Shown: in pieces, positions 1-10,440 of the stretch
Layout: every line of letters starts with the position of its first letter
Numbering within the stretch: position 1 is the stretch's first letter
Source: Dolomedes plantarius
Lineage: Eukaryota; Arthropoda; Arachnida; Araneae; Dolomedidae
Direction: 5' to 3'
Assembly: GCA_907164885.2 (NCBI GenBank)
Contig: OU015490.1
Location: 12,450,966 to 12,514,965 of the forward strand
Length of the DNA stretch: 64,000 nucleotides
Made by a program: the position numbers and the translations under genes
The notes under the pieces: generated by a model
What the model was told of the DNA's origin: nothing
Databases searched by the model: none
The model's input: the letters and a program-made list of their open reading frames with translations, nothing else

Positions 1-94
1 GTTTATAAAGAACTCTACTTTTCAATACTTCTTGGTTTGATAAAACATTAAATTTTTATTATGGCATTATAAGAAAATATTGTTTTTTTTACAG

Positions 95-163
95 AATTTT
101 GAAACTGGAATCTATTCAGAGCTTCGGGCTTGAAAGACAAATACCACTTGGATCTCATTACCT
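95..163 (+). other. candidate internal exon of an unidentified host gene
   Basis: A T-rich tract ending in AG at 93-94 precedes a 22-codon open stretch, followed by a GT donor at 164 (gtgtaag). Spliced to the candidate exon at 3078-3180 the reading frame stays open (phase 2 at the junction). I do not recognise the protein. The intervening 2.9 kb would be an intron carrying a P-element relic. Exon calls from splice consensus alone are weak. Confidence 0.3.
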
Positions 164-1300
164 GTGTAAGTTTTTGATTAACTTCACTGAGCATACCTTT
201 TTTTATTCTTGAGATATACTTTTATTTTCAGCAGTGGACTTGTAGCCAAAATCACTGTCTTTAATATTTTTTTAGATTTATTTTTAACTAATTTAAATTT
301 TTCTATGAAAAAACTATAAAAATATTTATTAAACAACTAAAAATTTCAAATTAGTTTTTTTAACTTAGACGCTAATCTGAACTTTCTCATAAACTTTGGT
401 CTCAATAATTTGTGGATAGAATATTGATTTTCTTTATTTATTCTTTTTTAACTGTGAAGTTTGTTGTTAAGGTTTTAGGTGAGTGAGAAAGTGCAGTCCA
501 GGGATTTCAGTTAACATGACTCTTGAGAAAGTCTTTAACTCTTGCCAAAAAAAGAGATTTATATTATAAAAGTATAAAATGCCAAGGTTTATTTAAAAAA
601 TATAAAATCTGTTCATGGACAAAGTTTGTTTATAAAACTGTAGATAAGACATTCATTGTGAGTTGTGGTTTATTATATCAAAATGTGTGTTTGATAAGTG
701 AATGAAATAACCCTTTCTTAATAATGGAATAGAACTCCTGTATAATCAATGAATTCACGGATACAAGATACAGTTCCAAAAAGCAAAAAGCCTGGTTTAC
801 AGAGTCTTTTATAATAACAGAAAAATGATATTTATATTATGAAAATGTGAAGTGCCAAGCTTTATTTATTCTTAATGGTTAACATTAAAATTTTAAAAAT
901 ATTTTTAGAATTTCCTGATAAGTTGTTAGAAGTTCGTTGATAATTCATTACAGAAGTAGTAAAAAGGAAATTGCTTTTAGATGTATTAGATCATTAGTTA
1001 ATGGGCTAAGTAATTTTAAATTTTGGAAAAATTTAATTTTAAGCATGCCATAAATTTTTCTCTCTGTTAAACATGTTTATTCCATTTTAAGTCTTAATAC
1101 TTATATAAAGAATTTGGATTAAATGAAAACAGTAATGAGTGATGGTGAAAATGTATTAAATGTGGTAATTGAATTGCTTGATGTTCTAAGACATAAAATT
1201 TCTGATCATCAAAATACAATAATTGACTTCTTGACTGAACAACTGACTTTATTATTAAACAATATCCTATTTTGCTACCCCCCCCCCTTGTTTAAGTATA
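164..1300. other. AT-rich intronic or intergenic DNA
   Basis: No coding signal is visible. The stretch holds short low-complexity runs and, at 715-830, a segment that matches one inner arm of the foldback repeat at 3254-3714. The motif around a 'gccaag..tttattt' core occurs twice, near 578 and near 855. Confidence 0.5.
715..830. repeat. single-arm copy of the 3.3-kb foldback repeat
   Basis: The block around 'aaaaagcctggttt' (about 785-800) matches both arms of the inverted repeat at 3254-3714, including the neighbouring 'aatggaatag' and 'gaattcacgg' motifs. It is one arm only, so it is either a truncated copy or a related dispersed repeat. Confidence 0.55.
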
Positions 1301-1309
1301 TTATATAAT

Positions 1310-2095
1310 CATCCTTCAAATCCTAATAGACCATTATTTTATATTTTTGATCCTGTACACATTCTGAAGTGTGTCAGAAATAATTGGCTGAATCAGAAGA
1401 ATTATGGTTAGTGTATGTATTTTATTGATTTTAATGATCATAACTTAACTAAACCTGCCTCTTTTAGAACCATTTAAAAGTATCCATTCTTTAGAGGATG
1501 GACAGATAGTTAAATATGTGTTTGGATTCTTCAAAAGTACTTACTCCATCTTCTATGGAGAGACAAAATGTAAAACTATGTCTTCAAATTTTCAATGACC
1601 ATTTTGTTGAAGGGTTGAAAGTGCTTTCTACACATACTGATGAACCTTTTTGTTTAGAAACATCTGAATATATTGCAATCATTATTAAATGGTTGAAGAT
1701 AATGAATGTGTAAGCTAAGTTAAAAGGGGGTCATAAACGAGATGTGTATTGTGAGCCTTTGTCATCTAATGCATCCAATGAAAAGGTTATGTACCTACAA
1801 AAATTCTTAGTTTGGCTTGATACTTGGAATTTTCTTAAATATACTTCTGGCTTTTTAACTAAAACATATACCACACTTTATCACACTACACATGCTATGG
1901 AGGAGCATGGTACTTGAAATGTGAACATATTGTTGCAATGAATTGGGGATGGCATATTTCTTAACAGGAAAAATTCAAACCGACATTATTGAAAATAGGT
2001 TTGGAAAGTTTCGCCAATTGTCTGGGTCACAATACAACTTCTCGTTGACACAGGTTTTCGAAAATGAATCGAAGCTTAGACTTCAAACCCTAGCC
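1310..2095 (+). pseudogene. decayed P-element/THAP9-type transposase
   Basis: Three separated stretches in different + frames resemble the RNase H-like core of P-element transposases. Near 1347-1400 is a DPVHxLKxxRNNWLN-type motif. At 1516-1713 is an open segment with PSSMERQNVKL, the motif linking the GTP-insertion region to the catalytic core. At 1960-2095 is TGKIQTDxxENRFGKFRQLSG, the conserved C-terminal segment. Frameshifts and stops separate the pieces and no THAP zinc finger is visible, so it is an inactive C-terminal remnant. The small open frame at 1123-1308 may be a further degraded part. No terminal repeats were found. The family call rests on recognised motifs and is fairly secure. 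Confidence 0.72.
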
Positions 2096-3060
2096 CCTTA
2101 ATTTTATAATTTGTATCGTGTTTGAAATCACTTTTATCTGTGTTATTAGAGATGAAGGCAGTAAAGAAAAATATCTTTAGTATTTTATCTTAAATATATC
2201 TATTATGTGCTTTCTTACATGCACACATTAGCCAGTTAAGACATAACTATGTTTTACTATCTTAAAATTAAGCGTTAGAAACTCAATAAATCTAAACTTT
2301 AGTTAAGTGTATGTCTGGGAACTAGTGCCTGTGACAAACTTCTCGTATATGGTATGAATCTCATATATGGTATGGTAAAAATCTCGTATATGGTATGTGA
2401 ACTGGAATTTTTTCAAAAATTCTGATTAGTACTTTTTTTTCTCCTCATTGATTCTGAACTCTTCAAGTTAAGCATGAGCTTTGGGTTAATGAAAAAAATC
2501 ATAGACAGCATCTGTTTTATGTTGTTCTTTAAATTGTTGCATTATGCTTAGAATTTCTTTTATTGCCTTGTCAAATATTGGATTGTACTAAATTTTTTAA
2601 AATTCCACTGAGCATCTTGTTTAGCTGTTTAAAAAATGGGGGGAAATGCATTGTAAATTGCCTTTACTTTCTCAAAGTTTCATAATTAAATATGTTGATA
2701 AAGTTGTGCCTGAAAAATAACTCAACTGATTCTGAACATCAGTTGGAGTTTTATGGAAAGCCAAATTATATGGAAAGTTATACAATAGTTAGTTGAAATT
2801 GTTTCTTGGAAGTTTTGTGAGGTAGTAATCTAGTTCATGTATATTAAAGTCTTATTTAAATATTGTGCTAAACATATTCAGCACATTGAAAGTCTGATTT
2901 CTTCTCAACTTTTAATCACCAGGCAATTTTTGGTATTAAATTATATGCTCAGTGCATATTCCATTATGTGTAATTTTCACTCAATCTGATTTGAAAATTC
3001 ATGTGAGGAGAAATTTTTCTGATTATAATTTAACAGCTTGCCTTGTGTTATGATATATTT
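2096..3060. other. AT-rich DNA without recognised features
   Basis: No open frame or repeat of note apart from a short 'ctcgtatatggtatg' motif repeated three times around 2340-2400. Confidence 0.5.
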
Positions 3061-3077
3061 ATTTTTATTCATTTCAG

Positions 3078-3180
3078 GAAGTCTGTTGGACAGTGTGTAA
3101 TATTACTGCTAGTAATACACAAGATTCAATCAGTTATTAAAGCTGGAATTATGGAGGATATTATTCTAATACTTGATGAG
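3078..3180 (+). other. candidate internal exon of an unidentified host gene
   Basis: A polypyrimidine tract ending 'tttcag' at 3077 precedes a 103-nt open segment that ends GATGAG followed by a GT (gtattt) at 3181. Its frame (KSVGQCVILLL...IMEDIILILDE) joins the candidate exon at 95-163 without a stop. The peptide has a helical, alternating hydrophobic look but I cannot assign it. It lies just upstream of a foldback repeat. Confidence 0.32.
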
Positions 3181-3253
3181 GTATTTAAAACCTTTTGGTT
3201 AATGTAATGTTACTTCAAGTAAATTTACTGCTAAAACTTAATTTTATTCTCTA

Positions 3254-3714
3254 GTTGAATGCAGTGGCATAGATTATTTTACAAAGTGCAATAAAATACT
3301 TTTAACTTTTCAAACCGAACTTCTAACCAGAATTTTAAAAAAAAATTAATAAAACTTTTAAAATTGAAAATATTTTCATGGATCTAAAGAATGGAACATA
3401 ACACCTGTATGTTCAACTAAGTCATGGATAAAAGATGCAGCCCTAAAAGCAAAAGGCCTGGTTTCTGTATACTTTTATAATAATCATGTTACAACAGTAT
3501 ACAGAAACCAGGCTTTTTGCTTTTAGAACTGAATCGTTTATCCATGAATTTGTTGACTATACGGGTTTTCTATTCCATTGTTAAGATCTGTGAAAATACT
3601 CTCATTAGCAAAATATTTTTAAAAAATTTAAATTTGGGTTAGAAGCTTGGTTCAAAAAGTCTAAGTGTTTCTTCACGCTTTATAATATAATCTATGCCAT
3701 TTCACTCAACATTG
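3254..3714. repeat. foldback inverted repeat (about 460 bp)
   Basis: Two imperfect arms of about 225 bp face each other around 3485. Paired landmarks include 'ggcatagattat' (3266 and the complement near 3695) and 'aaaccaggc...ttttgctttta' (about 3440-3465 against 3505-3525). It is a palindromic, non-coding unit of MITE or foldback type. I could not fix a target-site duplication. A related single arm lies at 715-830. Confidence 0.75.
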
Positions 3715-3966
3715 ACAGCTAGTCAATATTACCCACCTCATTTTTCAAATTAACCTAGACTAATCAAACAATATATCATAACAATTGTTTAGTAATTACT
3801 GAATCTAAATAGTATATTTTTAATAATTTCTTACTGTGGTTATCCCTAATAACAGCTGCTCGCAAATAAAAAATATTTTATACACAGATCTCCACCATAA
3901 TTTGACAATTAAGTAACAAAAGATATACTCTATTAAAATACTATGCAGAAGTTAGTATCCCAAATT
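3715..3966. other. AT-rich spacer between two foldback repeats
   Basis: No open frame, splice signal or repeat was noticed in this spacer. Confidence 0.45.
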
Positions 3967-4793
3967 ACTTTCTACCACATTTTTTGTAAAACCAATTACT
4001 GTGAAAGCTACATCATATAATAAATGTTTACTTTATTCATTATTATAGTAATAGATTAGTTGTTAAAGAGTTCACCCTTTTCACTAAATTTCTGAGTACA
4101 GTAAGACATTCAATCCTGTCAATTAAATGATTAGTTATTACAGATATAAATAAAATAGATTGGAATGCCTTGATAGAGTACAATAATTGAAAGCTGACTT
4201 GTTTAGAATGACAACAAAATTTTCTCTTCACTATCAAGAATCACTCTCACATTGAAAGTAAAGAAACACAAGAATGAAGATTGAATACTAAATAAAATGT
4301 TAGCATCTTAAATTTCTAAATCTGACCCAGCATCTGTATTAATGCTCTCTATGGCATGTTGTAATCAAATTTAGAAATTTAAGATTTTGTATGCTAATGT
4401 TTTACTTAGCATTCAATCTTTATTCTTGTGTTTCTCTACTTTCAACAGCATTATTGTCAATAGTGAAGAGGAAATTTTGGTGTCATTCTAGACAAGTCTC
4501 TGATTCAGCTTTCAGTGTTGAGCTGAAATTATGCTCAACATTAAAAACTTATTATTGTACTCTTATCAAGGCAATCTACTCTATTTTATTTATATCTATA
4601 ATAACAAATTAATCGACATGGTTGGATTTTCTACTGTACAGAGAGAAATTTAGTGAAAAGGGGAATTCTCTTTAAAAAATATTTTATAACTATTTTCTAT
4701 TAGTATATTTATTTAATCAAGTAAATATTTATTACATGATGTAGTTTTCACAGTATGTAATTGGTTTTACAAAAAAATGTGGTAGGAATTTAC
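3967..4793. repeat. large foldback inverted repeat (about 830 bp)
   Basis: Arms of about 400 bp meet near 4345. The outer ends are 'taccacattttttgtaaaacc' near 3975 and its complement near 4765-4790; the inner ends are 'cttaaatttctaaat' near 4309 and its complement near 4368. The open frames in it on the two strands (4043-4237 minus, 4391-4612 plus) encode related peptides only because the arms are complementary. It is probably a non-autonomous DNA element; no transposase is seen. Confidence 0.72.
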
Positions 4794-4997
4794 TTCTTGG
4801 AAGTAGTTATCAATAAAATGACAACAGATTTAAAACTGCACTCATGTGTTGGGTGCTGTTTTATATCAAGTTTTATTAAACCCCTGTCTCAGAATTTATA
4901 TTTCCTAATTGGATTTATTTAATTCTACTTTATCAACAATGAATTTTTTCAACTACTTTCAACAATCAACTATTTTTACAACAATAAATTACCCTTT

Positions 4998-5083
4998 AAT
5001 GTACAAAACTATGCAAAAAATAATTTTCTTATCTGCAGAGCATTTACTAACTCTACATCAAAAAATAATTTAAATAAATTCTT
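4998..5083. repeat. 85-bp direct repeat, copy 1
   Basis: The stretch beginning 'aaaactatgcaaaaaataat' recurs almost unchanged at 5600-5682 in the same orientation, and part of it recurs inverted near 5262-5295. The two copies bracket the candidate terminal exon and the palindrome at 5278-5617. Confidence 0.7.
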
Positions 5084-5117
5084 CTTGAACTGATTTTCTT
5101 TCTTTTTTTTTCCCTAG

Positions 5118-5181
5118 ATGCTGTAAAGATGGAGCCAGAGGCACAGAGAAAGGATCCTGTTTCGTAGAACAAATTGTGTAA
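5118..5181 (+). other. candidate terminal exon with poly(A) signal
   Basis: A strong polypyrimidine tract ending 'ccctag' at 5117 precedes a short open segment (CCKDGARGTEKGSCFVEQIV then TAA at 5179-5181). An AATAAA follows at 5201-5206 with T-rich sequence downstream. This fits a last coding exon plus 3' UTR. Its phase does not fit a direct splice from 3180, so it would need another exon or belong to another gene. The protein is not recognised. Confidence 0.33.
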
Positions 5182-5277
5182 ATGTGCTATGTACTTTCTA
5201 AATAAACTATTTTTTACTTTAAACCAGCTCTTTTCTGTATTTAAAAACATGTGTTTCTATAATTATCTTTTGTTTTG

Positions 5278-5617
5278 CATAGTTTTATGAATTAAAGAGT
5301 AATTCATTAAATTCTTATAAGTCATTTTTAAAAAATATTTTCTTTTATATTATATTGGACATTCAATATCCAACACTTGATAGTACTATTTTTGAGAAAT
5401 ATTACTATCATAGTACTATTTTGTATAATAGAAATATTACTATCAACTCTGTAGAAACTATTACTCTGTAGAAATATTACTATCATAGAACTATTTCTCA
5501 AAAATAGTACTATCAAGTGTTGGATATTGAATGTCCAATATAATATAAAAGAAAATATTTTTTAAAAATGACTTATAAGAATTTAATGAATTACTCTTTA
5601 ATTCACAAAACTATGCA
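5278..5617. repeat. near-perfect palindromic repeat (340 bp)
   Basis: The outer arms 'tttatgaattaaagagtaat' (about 5284) and its complement (about 5590) continue through 'aagaaaatattttttaaaaa' to about 5400 and 5490. The loop is built of short units with 'agaaatattactatca'. The arms are almost identical over more than 110 bp, implying recent origin or strong gene conversion. No coding. Confidence 0.8.
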
Positions 5618-5682
5618 AAAAATAATTTTCTTATCTGTAGAGCATTTATTAACTCTACACCAAAAAATAATTTAAATAAATT
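5600..5682. repeat. 85-bp direct repeat, copy 2
   Basis: This is the second copy of the 4998-5083 repeat, with a few substitutions; it overlaps the right end of the palindrome. Confidence 0.7.
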
Positions 5683-6235
5683 CTGAGCAAGTTTTCATGA
5701 GCTCACAAAGATGGGTTTCATCATACACACTACACATTAGTCAAGTTTTGAAAATTAATGTATCAAATTTGTTTATAAATTTATCAAATTATGTTAATAA
5801 ATTTTATACTGGGGAAGTACAAATTTTTTGGGTTAATTATTAAAGTAGTACTATTTTACATACTATAATCTCATTCTAAGTTAAAAAAAAAAAAAAAAAA
5901 AACGGGAACCTTAGATCGAATGGAAAGATGATTTAGCTTTAATGGTTGGTATTAATGTTATCTTAACTTTCAAATTTGGGTAAATGTATCTTAATACAAA
6001 AGGAGGTTTTGTTCTAACAAGTAAACTTGTGATTCAAATGAAAATTTTTAGGTAATAACAAAGATCAGTATTTGGTAATACCTAAAAATACATAAGGCAA
6101 AACTGGCAAGAATACTAGAAATATGAAGGCAAAAAAAATAATAAAAGTGAAAGGGTTGATATCAGAGGTTATTCGTCAATGTATTAAATAAAAATAAGCA
6201 TATAAACGAAAGGGTCCTACGCAAAACTTTAAAAA
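5683..6235. other. AT-rich DNA with a poly(A) run
   Basis: A run of about 20 A at 5882-5902 could be a retroposon tail, but nothing recognisable lies upstream. No genes are seen. Confidence 0.45.
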
Positions 6236-6239
6236 AATG

Positions 6240-6610
6240 CCGGCGGTCCGATTCTGGTAGAATGCTGGCATGATGCCCGGACCTACGGCACATTGCTGTT
6301 TACGGGATGGGTAGATGACGGTATGTCGACACCAATTATTGCTCCCGTAACCGGCCCGTCAACCTCCGGTTACGATCCGGCTATCTGTCCGCATCGATGG
6401 CTTAATCGCGGCTGCCTAACGGTTCGTAGTCGGATGAACGATGGCTCGATTCCTGCCGGAAGCGGCCCAGAAGTCGACGGGGTAGTCGCGGGCGAGAGGA
6501 CACAGCCGTGACGGAAACGATACTGACCTAATGCGCCGGCCCGGCAGTGGTGAAATCGGCTGGCCGGAATCTTCCGACCCCGGCCCGATGCCTCTGTGTT
6601 TGTTGGGTAA
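6240..6610 (+). repeat. GC-rich island, probable tRNA-derived SINE or composite
   Basis: About 370 bp is sharply richer in G+C than its surroundings. It carries pol III-like boxes: an A-box-like TGGCTTAATCGCGG near 6399 and a B-box-like GGCTCGATTCC near 6449, spaced as in tRNA-derived SINEs. A second A-box-like TGGTAGAATGCTGG lies near 6258. Open frames on both strands are typical of SINE DNA rather than genes. I did not find another copy in this window, so the SINE call is moderate. Confidence 0.45.
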
Positions 6611-7454
6611 CTAACGAAGTTCACTTTAAAATTCATCCAATGCTAATTTAAAAGTAAAATGTACTATTCACACCTTCGGGAAAAATAATTTTCGGGTAAA
6701 ATTAATTCTCATATAAAGATAAAACGGCTTATTAGTATTTGTTTATGATACTACTTTTTCTCAAATGAGCTTTAGAGAAAATAAACTAAACCATTATCTT
6801 TTATACATTTAAGCATTATAATTCATAGTTAATGGTGAAAAACCACTATTATTTATCTATTCAATCATTATTTCTTATGAAAAATGGTTAAAAACTATAA
6901 TATTTATCACTTAGTTCTTATATTATAATATAATTTAGCAGGGAAACTTAATAGGTGATAACATCGAATTTTAAATTTAAAGTTGCGATCAAGTTTGGTA
7001 GCAAAATATTTGAACCAAGAAATTTCCTACTTGTTCCTCACACAGTAATCGAAAATGCATAACCCATTTCATGTGAGCGATTGAAAGGGCACAAATACCA
7101 AAAAGAGAAATACAGTATACTATGAAACCATAAAAATTACAATAAATAGCCCCTGATATTCCCATAAAAGTACGATAAGGCATTGTATGATGGCATGATA
7201 GAAATATTTCTGATTTTTCTGAAGTAGGCGACAGAAAAATTGGGGTCATAAGGAAAAAATAATGCCTTAATCCCTTTAATAGCAGTTTTAAGTAGATATC
7301 TTTTACTAAAGCTTCAATGTTTTCCTTCATTCTAAAGTATATCCATTTAATCATGATATCAAATTGGTAATGCCAATATTTTTGAGATGATGTGAATTAT
7401 TTCTATACATTCTTTACTCCGTAAAAATGACAGAATTCTTTTAGAATACACAAA
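6611..7454. other. AT-rich DNA with one unassigned open frame
   Basis: A 121-codon minus-strand open frame (6989-7354) encodes two hydrophobic segments and is not recognised. It has no clear promoter, splice sites or homologue known to me. The rest is featureless. Confidence 0.3.
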
Positions 7455-7664
7455 CAGGGCTTGTGGCGGCCCTGTGGTACAGCGCGCTGGTTTTCGGTGC
7501 TGAGGGAGCTGGGATCGAATCCCGGCGTCGCGCCACGAAAAATGCTTCTGTTTGTGTGGCCCCTTAATAGGCGGTAATGCTGTCCACTTATATGGTAACC
7601 AAATAATAAAATGGACAGTGAAACTGTGGCGTAGTATAGGTGAATGTTTGAGGACAAGTACCTC
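7455..7664 (+). repeat. tRNA-derived SINE, family 1, copy A
   Basis: It starts with a tRNA-like head: A box TGGTACAGCGCGCTGG near 7475 and B box GGGATCGAATCCC near 7512. A tail follows with 'aataataaaatgg' and 'gcgtagtatagg'. The same arrangement occurs on the minus strand at 53584-53798, matching head and tail, which defines the unit as about 210 bp. Pol III promoter boxes imply RNA polymerase III transcription and mobilisation by a LINE. Confidence 0.8.
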
Positions 7665-7865
7665 ACAAAACAAAGGTAAGTGCCGACAAGTGCACACACA
7701 AAAAAAGAAACAAAAAAAAAGTTATACTATATTTTACTCTCTAAAATGCTAACTACAAATCTAATGCACGTTAAAATTGGGATACTTCGAGGGAATTAAC
7801 ATATAATACATTTAACATTAAAAATTAGTAACGTGAATATTTAACGAATACATTCAAGTTTATAT

Positions 7866-8215
7866 ACACTACTGTCCAAAAGAATTGCAAGTTTGAGAAA
7901 TTTATAATTTTTTCAAGAATAAGCCCCCCCCCCCAAATAATATTTTTTCAAAGCAACTTATATTTTTTAATGTCAATACGTTAAATTAGTTTAAAGAGAA
8001 GATATGATTGCGTTATTGAACGAAAATAATTATTTAATTCTATAAAAAATAGCATACAAAAAATTTACAGGTTATCACAAATCGGCACCCATTTTGGCTC
8101 CATAGAATAAAATGAAATAAATAAACAATTTCAAGTTCTTCTGAGCAGAAAAGATAATAAATGAGTGCAATTGAACCGAAAACCATTTAATATGCTGTTG
8201 GGCCACCTTTTTAAA
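7866..8215 (-). mobile_element. end fragment of a Tc1-like transposon
   Basis: The 'actactgtccaaaagaattg' start at about 7869 resembles a Tc1-like terminal repeat. The 'gttgggccacc' near 8198 corresponds to the C-terminal GGPT coding end seen in Tc1 transposases read on the minus strand (compare 17950-17975). The body between them is decayed and the second terminus was not found. Confidence 0.4.
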
Positions 8216-8579
8216 GGACAAACTCACTAACGCATTTAGTATTATGCGTTTGTGATGAGACAGCCGTACATGTATTTCATTCTCTTTAGGTAAGTTTATC
8301 TAGATATTTAAGTAGCTCTCTTCCTCTCTTATTTTGACGGATTGCGATGAGTTTCAGTAACCAATGGCAGAGTAGATAGAATGTCATAATGGTGCACGTC
8401 ATCTACTGTTGTATTCTCTGAATCTCAATTTGGCTGTCACGTGTTAAGGAACTGTTCTTCCAGTATTTTTTTGTCTATAGTCGATTGCTTGTTAGTAAAC
8501 CTTGAAACTGTAAAAATCTCCTGAAATATTTTCATTCAGATTGCCCTTCCCCTCTCACCTTTGAATAGAGGTGTCATTT
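8216..8579. other. unassigned DNA upstream of the LINE fragment
   Basis: No convincing open frame. It may be a more decayed part of the LINE that follows. Confidence 0.35.
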
Positions 8580-9785
8580 TGTCCCATTCTAGCTCAGTCC
8601 TACAAGCCTTATCCAACAGTAGAGGCCACAATTGCTACACTGTTCAAGAGTGTAAAACACTGATGGGGGGGGGAGGTTATTACACCGGATCTGCTTTAAG
8701 TGGATCCCTGCGCATTGTGGCTTAACTGGAAATCAGATAGCCGACCGTTTAGTCAAGAAGTGTGAAAAGGTTCTGCAGAAATCTAACAGGCCTTAGACAT
8801 ACCATTCTTCCAAGATTTTTATAAAAATGACATGCAAAAATGATTTTGAATCAAAGTCTAAGGAATGCTCTAGAGCAGGGGTTCTCAACCTTTCAGACTC
8901 TGTGCCACCCTTTGAACACTGATGTGAGGTCACGCCTCCCCACCACCGCCACCATATGTGGTCAATACAAGTAGTACAATCGGAATGTGAAATTGAAGTT
9001 GGTTATTAAATGAAAATATAGAATACATAATTCCATACACAAAATTTAATATTACTACACATATCTTAATTTGGAACATATTATTATTATAACATATGAA
9101 ATCAAAGAATTAAATACAGATAAAATATATTTGAGGTAATGAAGGACCTAGGTAAGGTTGGCATGTAATACCAGTCACTTTCCCAACATTAATGAAAGGG
9201 CTGGCACTGTTTGTCTTTGAAAAGTTTTTGAATATTAGATTGTAACTGTGACAAAGCCCACCTGAGGTCACTTTCAACGTCCAGACGTGTGACAATTATC
9301 GTGTACGACAATTATCGTGTTCGTGTTCGTATATCGAAAATTCGTTATGTTTCATTGTAACCGCAAAATTGAGCACAGTAAATTACAGTTAGTTTTACTT
9401 TTTATTTTACTATTTTTTATTAAACTCACGCCTCCCTTGAAATTCTTCTACGCCCCCTAGGTTGAGAACCGCTGCTCTAGAGGAAAGCCCTGGTCTAATC
9501 TATGTAAACATCCGTCTTTTGTTCCTGACTCCCTGCGCTATGATGCGGTGGCATGTTTTAGACGTTTGACCAGCCCCGACTGTCTCTAAGCACATCTTCT
9601 CCGAATTGGTCTGGCTCATTCGTCCGACTGCGTGTTTTGCCAATCGGGCCAATCTATATATGTTTTACATCTTGACGTGTGCCCTGCCGATTTGAATTTT
9701 CAGTCCCTTTTATTGAATTATTGCAGAGCCCGTGGTCTAATGGCTTAGTGGCCAAAGTACAAGCATTTGTAAAATAAAATAAATA
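8580..9785 (+). pseudogene. LINE (jockey/CR1-like) 3' end with RNase H, interrupted by a hAT element
   Basis: Near 8698 the + strand reads KWIPAHCGLTGNQIAD, the hallmark of RNase H domains at the C-terminus of jockey- and R1-type LINEs. After the hAT insertion (8876-9474) the frame resumes with an F-R-x-L..HLxRIGLAHSSDCVFC-type segment (about 9550-9650), a cysteine-containing tail typical of these polymerases, ending in RARGLM. It finishes with an 'aataaaataaataaat' tail near 9772. Stop codons are present, so it is a dead 5'-truncated copy. Confidence 0.68.
8876..9474. mobile_element. non-autonomous hAT element with 8-bp target duplication
   Basis: Terminal inverted repeats CAGGGGTTCTCAACC (8876) and GGTTGAGAACC..CTG (ending 9474) are flanked by the perfect 8-bp duplication CTCTAGAG at 8868-8875 and 9475-9482. 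The 599-bp body lacks an intact transposase. It sits inside the LINE fragment and therefore postdates it. Confidence 0.87.
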
Positions 9786-10194
9786 AATATTTTCATTCCT
9801 GTTTCCTTCATTAAAAATGAGCCATGGTTAGCGAAAGTATCATCGGTATCTCTAATCCACATTCTAGACACTGGACGACTGTGTAATGTTGTTAAATAAC
9901 CTTACATTCTTCTCCATTGACAGATATTTCGAGTGTTCTCGTTCCTCTGTCAGGCACTCCTGAATCAAAATCATAGTAACCATTTAACAAATGTACCACA
10001 TATTTAAGAGAGGGAGGAACGTAACATTCTTGTGACCATAAATGAAAATATGACCACTTTTCCTCCACTGATACAACCCTATTTCCCATACACCATAAAT
10101 TCATATATTTTCTGCCATTACCAACGAACTGTAATGGAGGCAGGTATTGATCTACCCTTTTCCCCGTCATAAAGTGATATTCTTACCATCAAAG
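9786..10194. other. unassigned DNA between the LINE and a MITE
   Basis: A 92-codon minus-strand open frame (9892-10170) shows no motif I know; probably chance. Confidence 0.35.
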
Positions 10195-10198
10195 TTAA

Positions 10199-10436
10199 CC
10201 CTTTTAGGGGCAACAACCTCCCCCATTTGCACAGTGCAAATTTTTTCCCGATTTTTTTAATCTAAAGAATCTTGAAAATTTTTCCAATTAAATGTTGTAA
10301 AATGTTTGTACTTCTCTAAACTGATAACAGATGGCAGTACTAACCTATTTTCTGCTCATTTAACTGAAATACATTGAATGTGAGAAAATGACTAGTTTTA
10401 GGCATTTGCATTGTGCAAACGGCTCCCCTCAAAGGG
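10199..10436. mobile_element. piggyBac-type MITE, copy 1
   Basis: A 238-bp unit with ends CCCTTTTAGGGGC and its complement (GAGGGGAGC side reads CTCCCCTCAAAGGG) sits between TTAA at 10195-10198 and TTAA at 10437-10440, the target signature of piggyBac. Inner inverted motifs 'tttgcacagtgcaaa' and 'tttgcattgtgcaaa' lie just inside each end. A sibling is at 24292-24532. Confidence 0.85.
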
Positions 10437-10440
10437 TTAA

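Noticed and set aside
5882..5902. Poly(A) tail of a processed pseudogene
   Set aside because: No recognisable retroposed sequence lies upstream; a simple A run is enough.
6989..7354. 121-codon minus frame with two hydrophobic segments, possible chemoreceptor piece
   Set aside because: I could not match it convincingly to any receptor motif, and AT-rich DNA readily yields hydrophobic frames. Left as an unassigned frame.
7475..7525. Possible functional tRNA gene
   Set aside because: A and B boxes are present but the acceptor stem does not close, and the unit has a repeated non-tRNA tail, so it is a SINE. The same reasoning applies to 57795-57866.
7359..7697. Two minus-strand open frames of about 100 residues
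   Set aside because: They run antisense through a tRNA-derived SINE that recurs at 53.6 kb; shadow frames.
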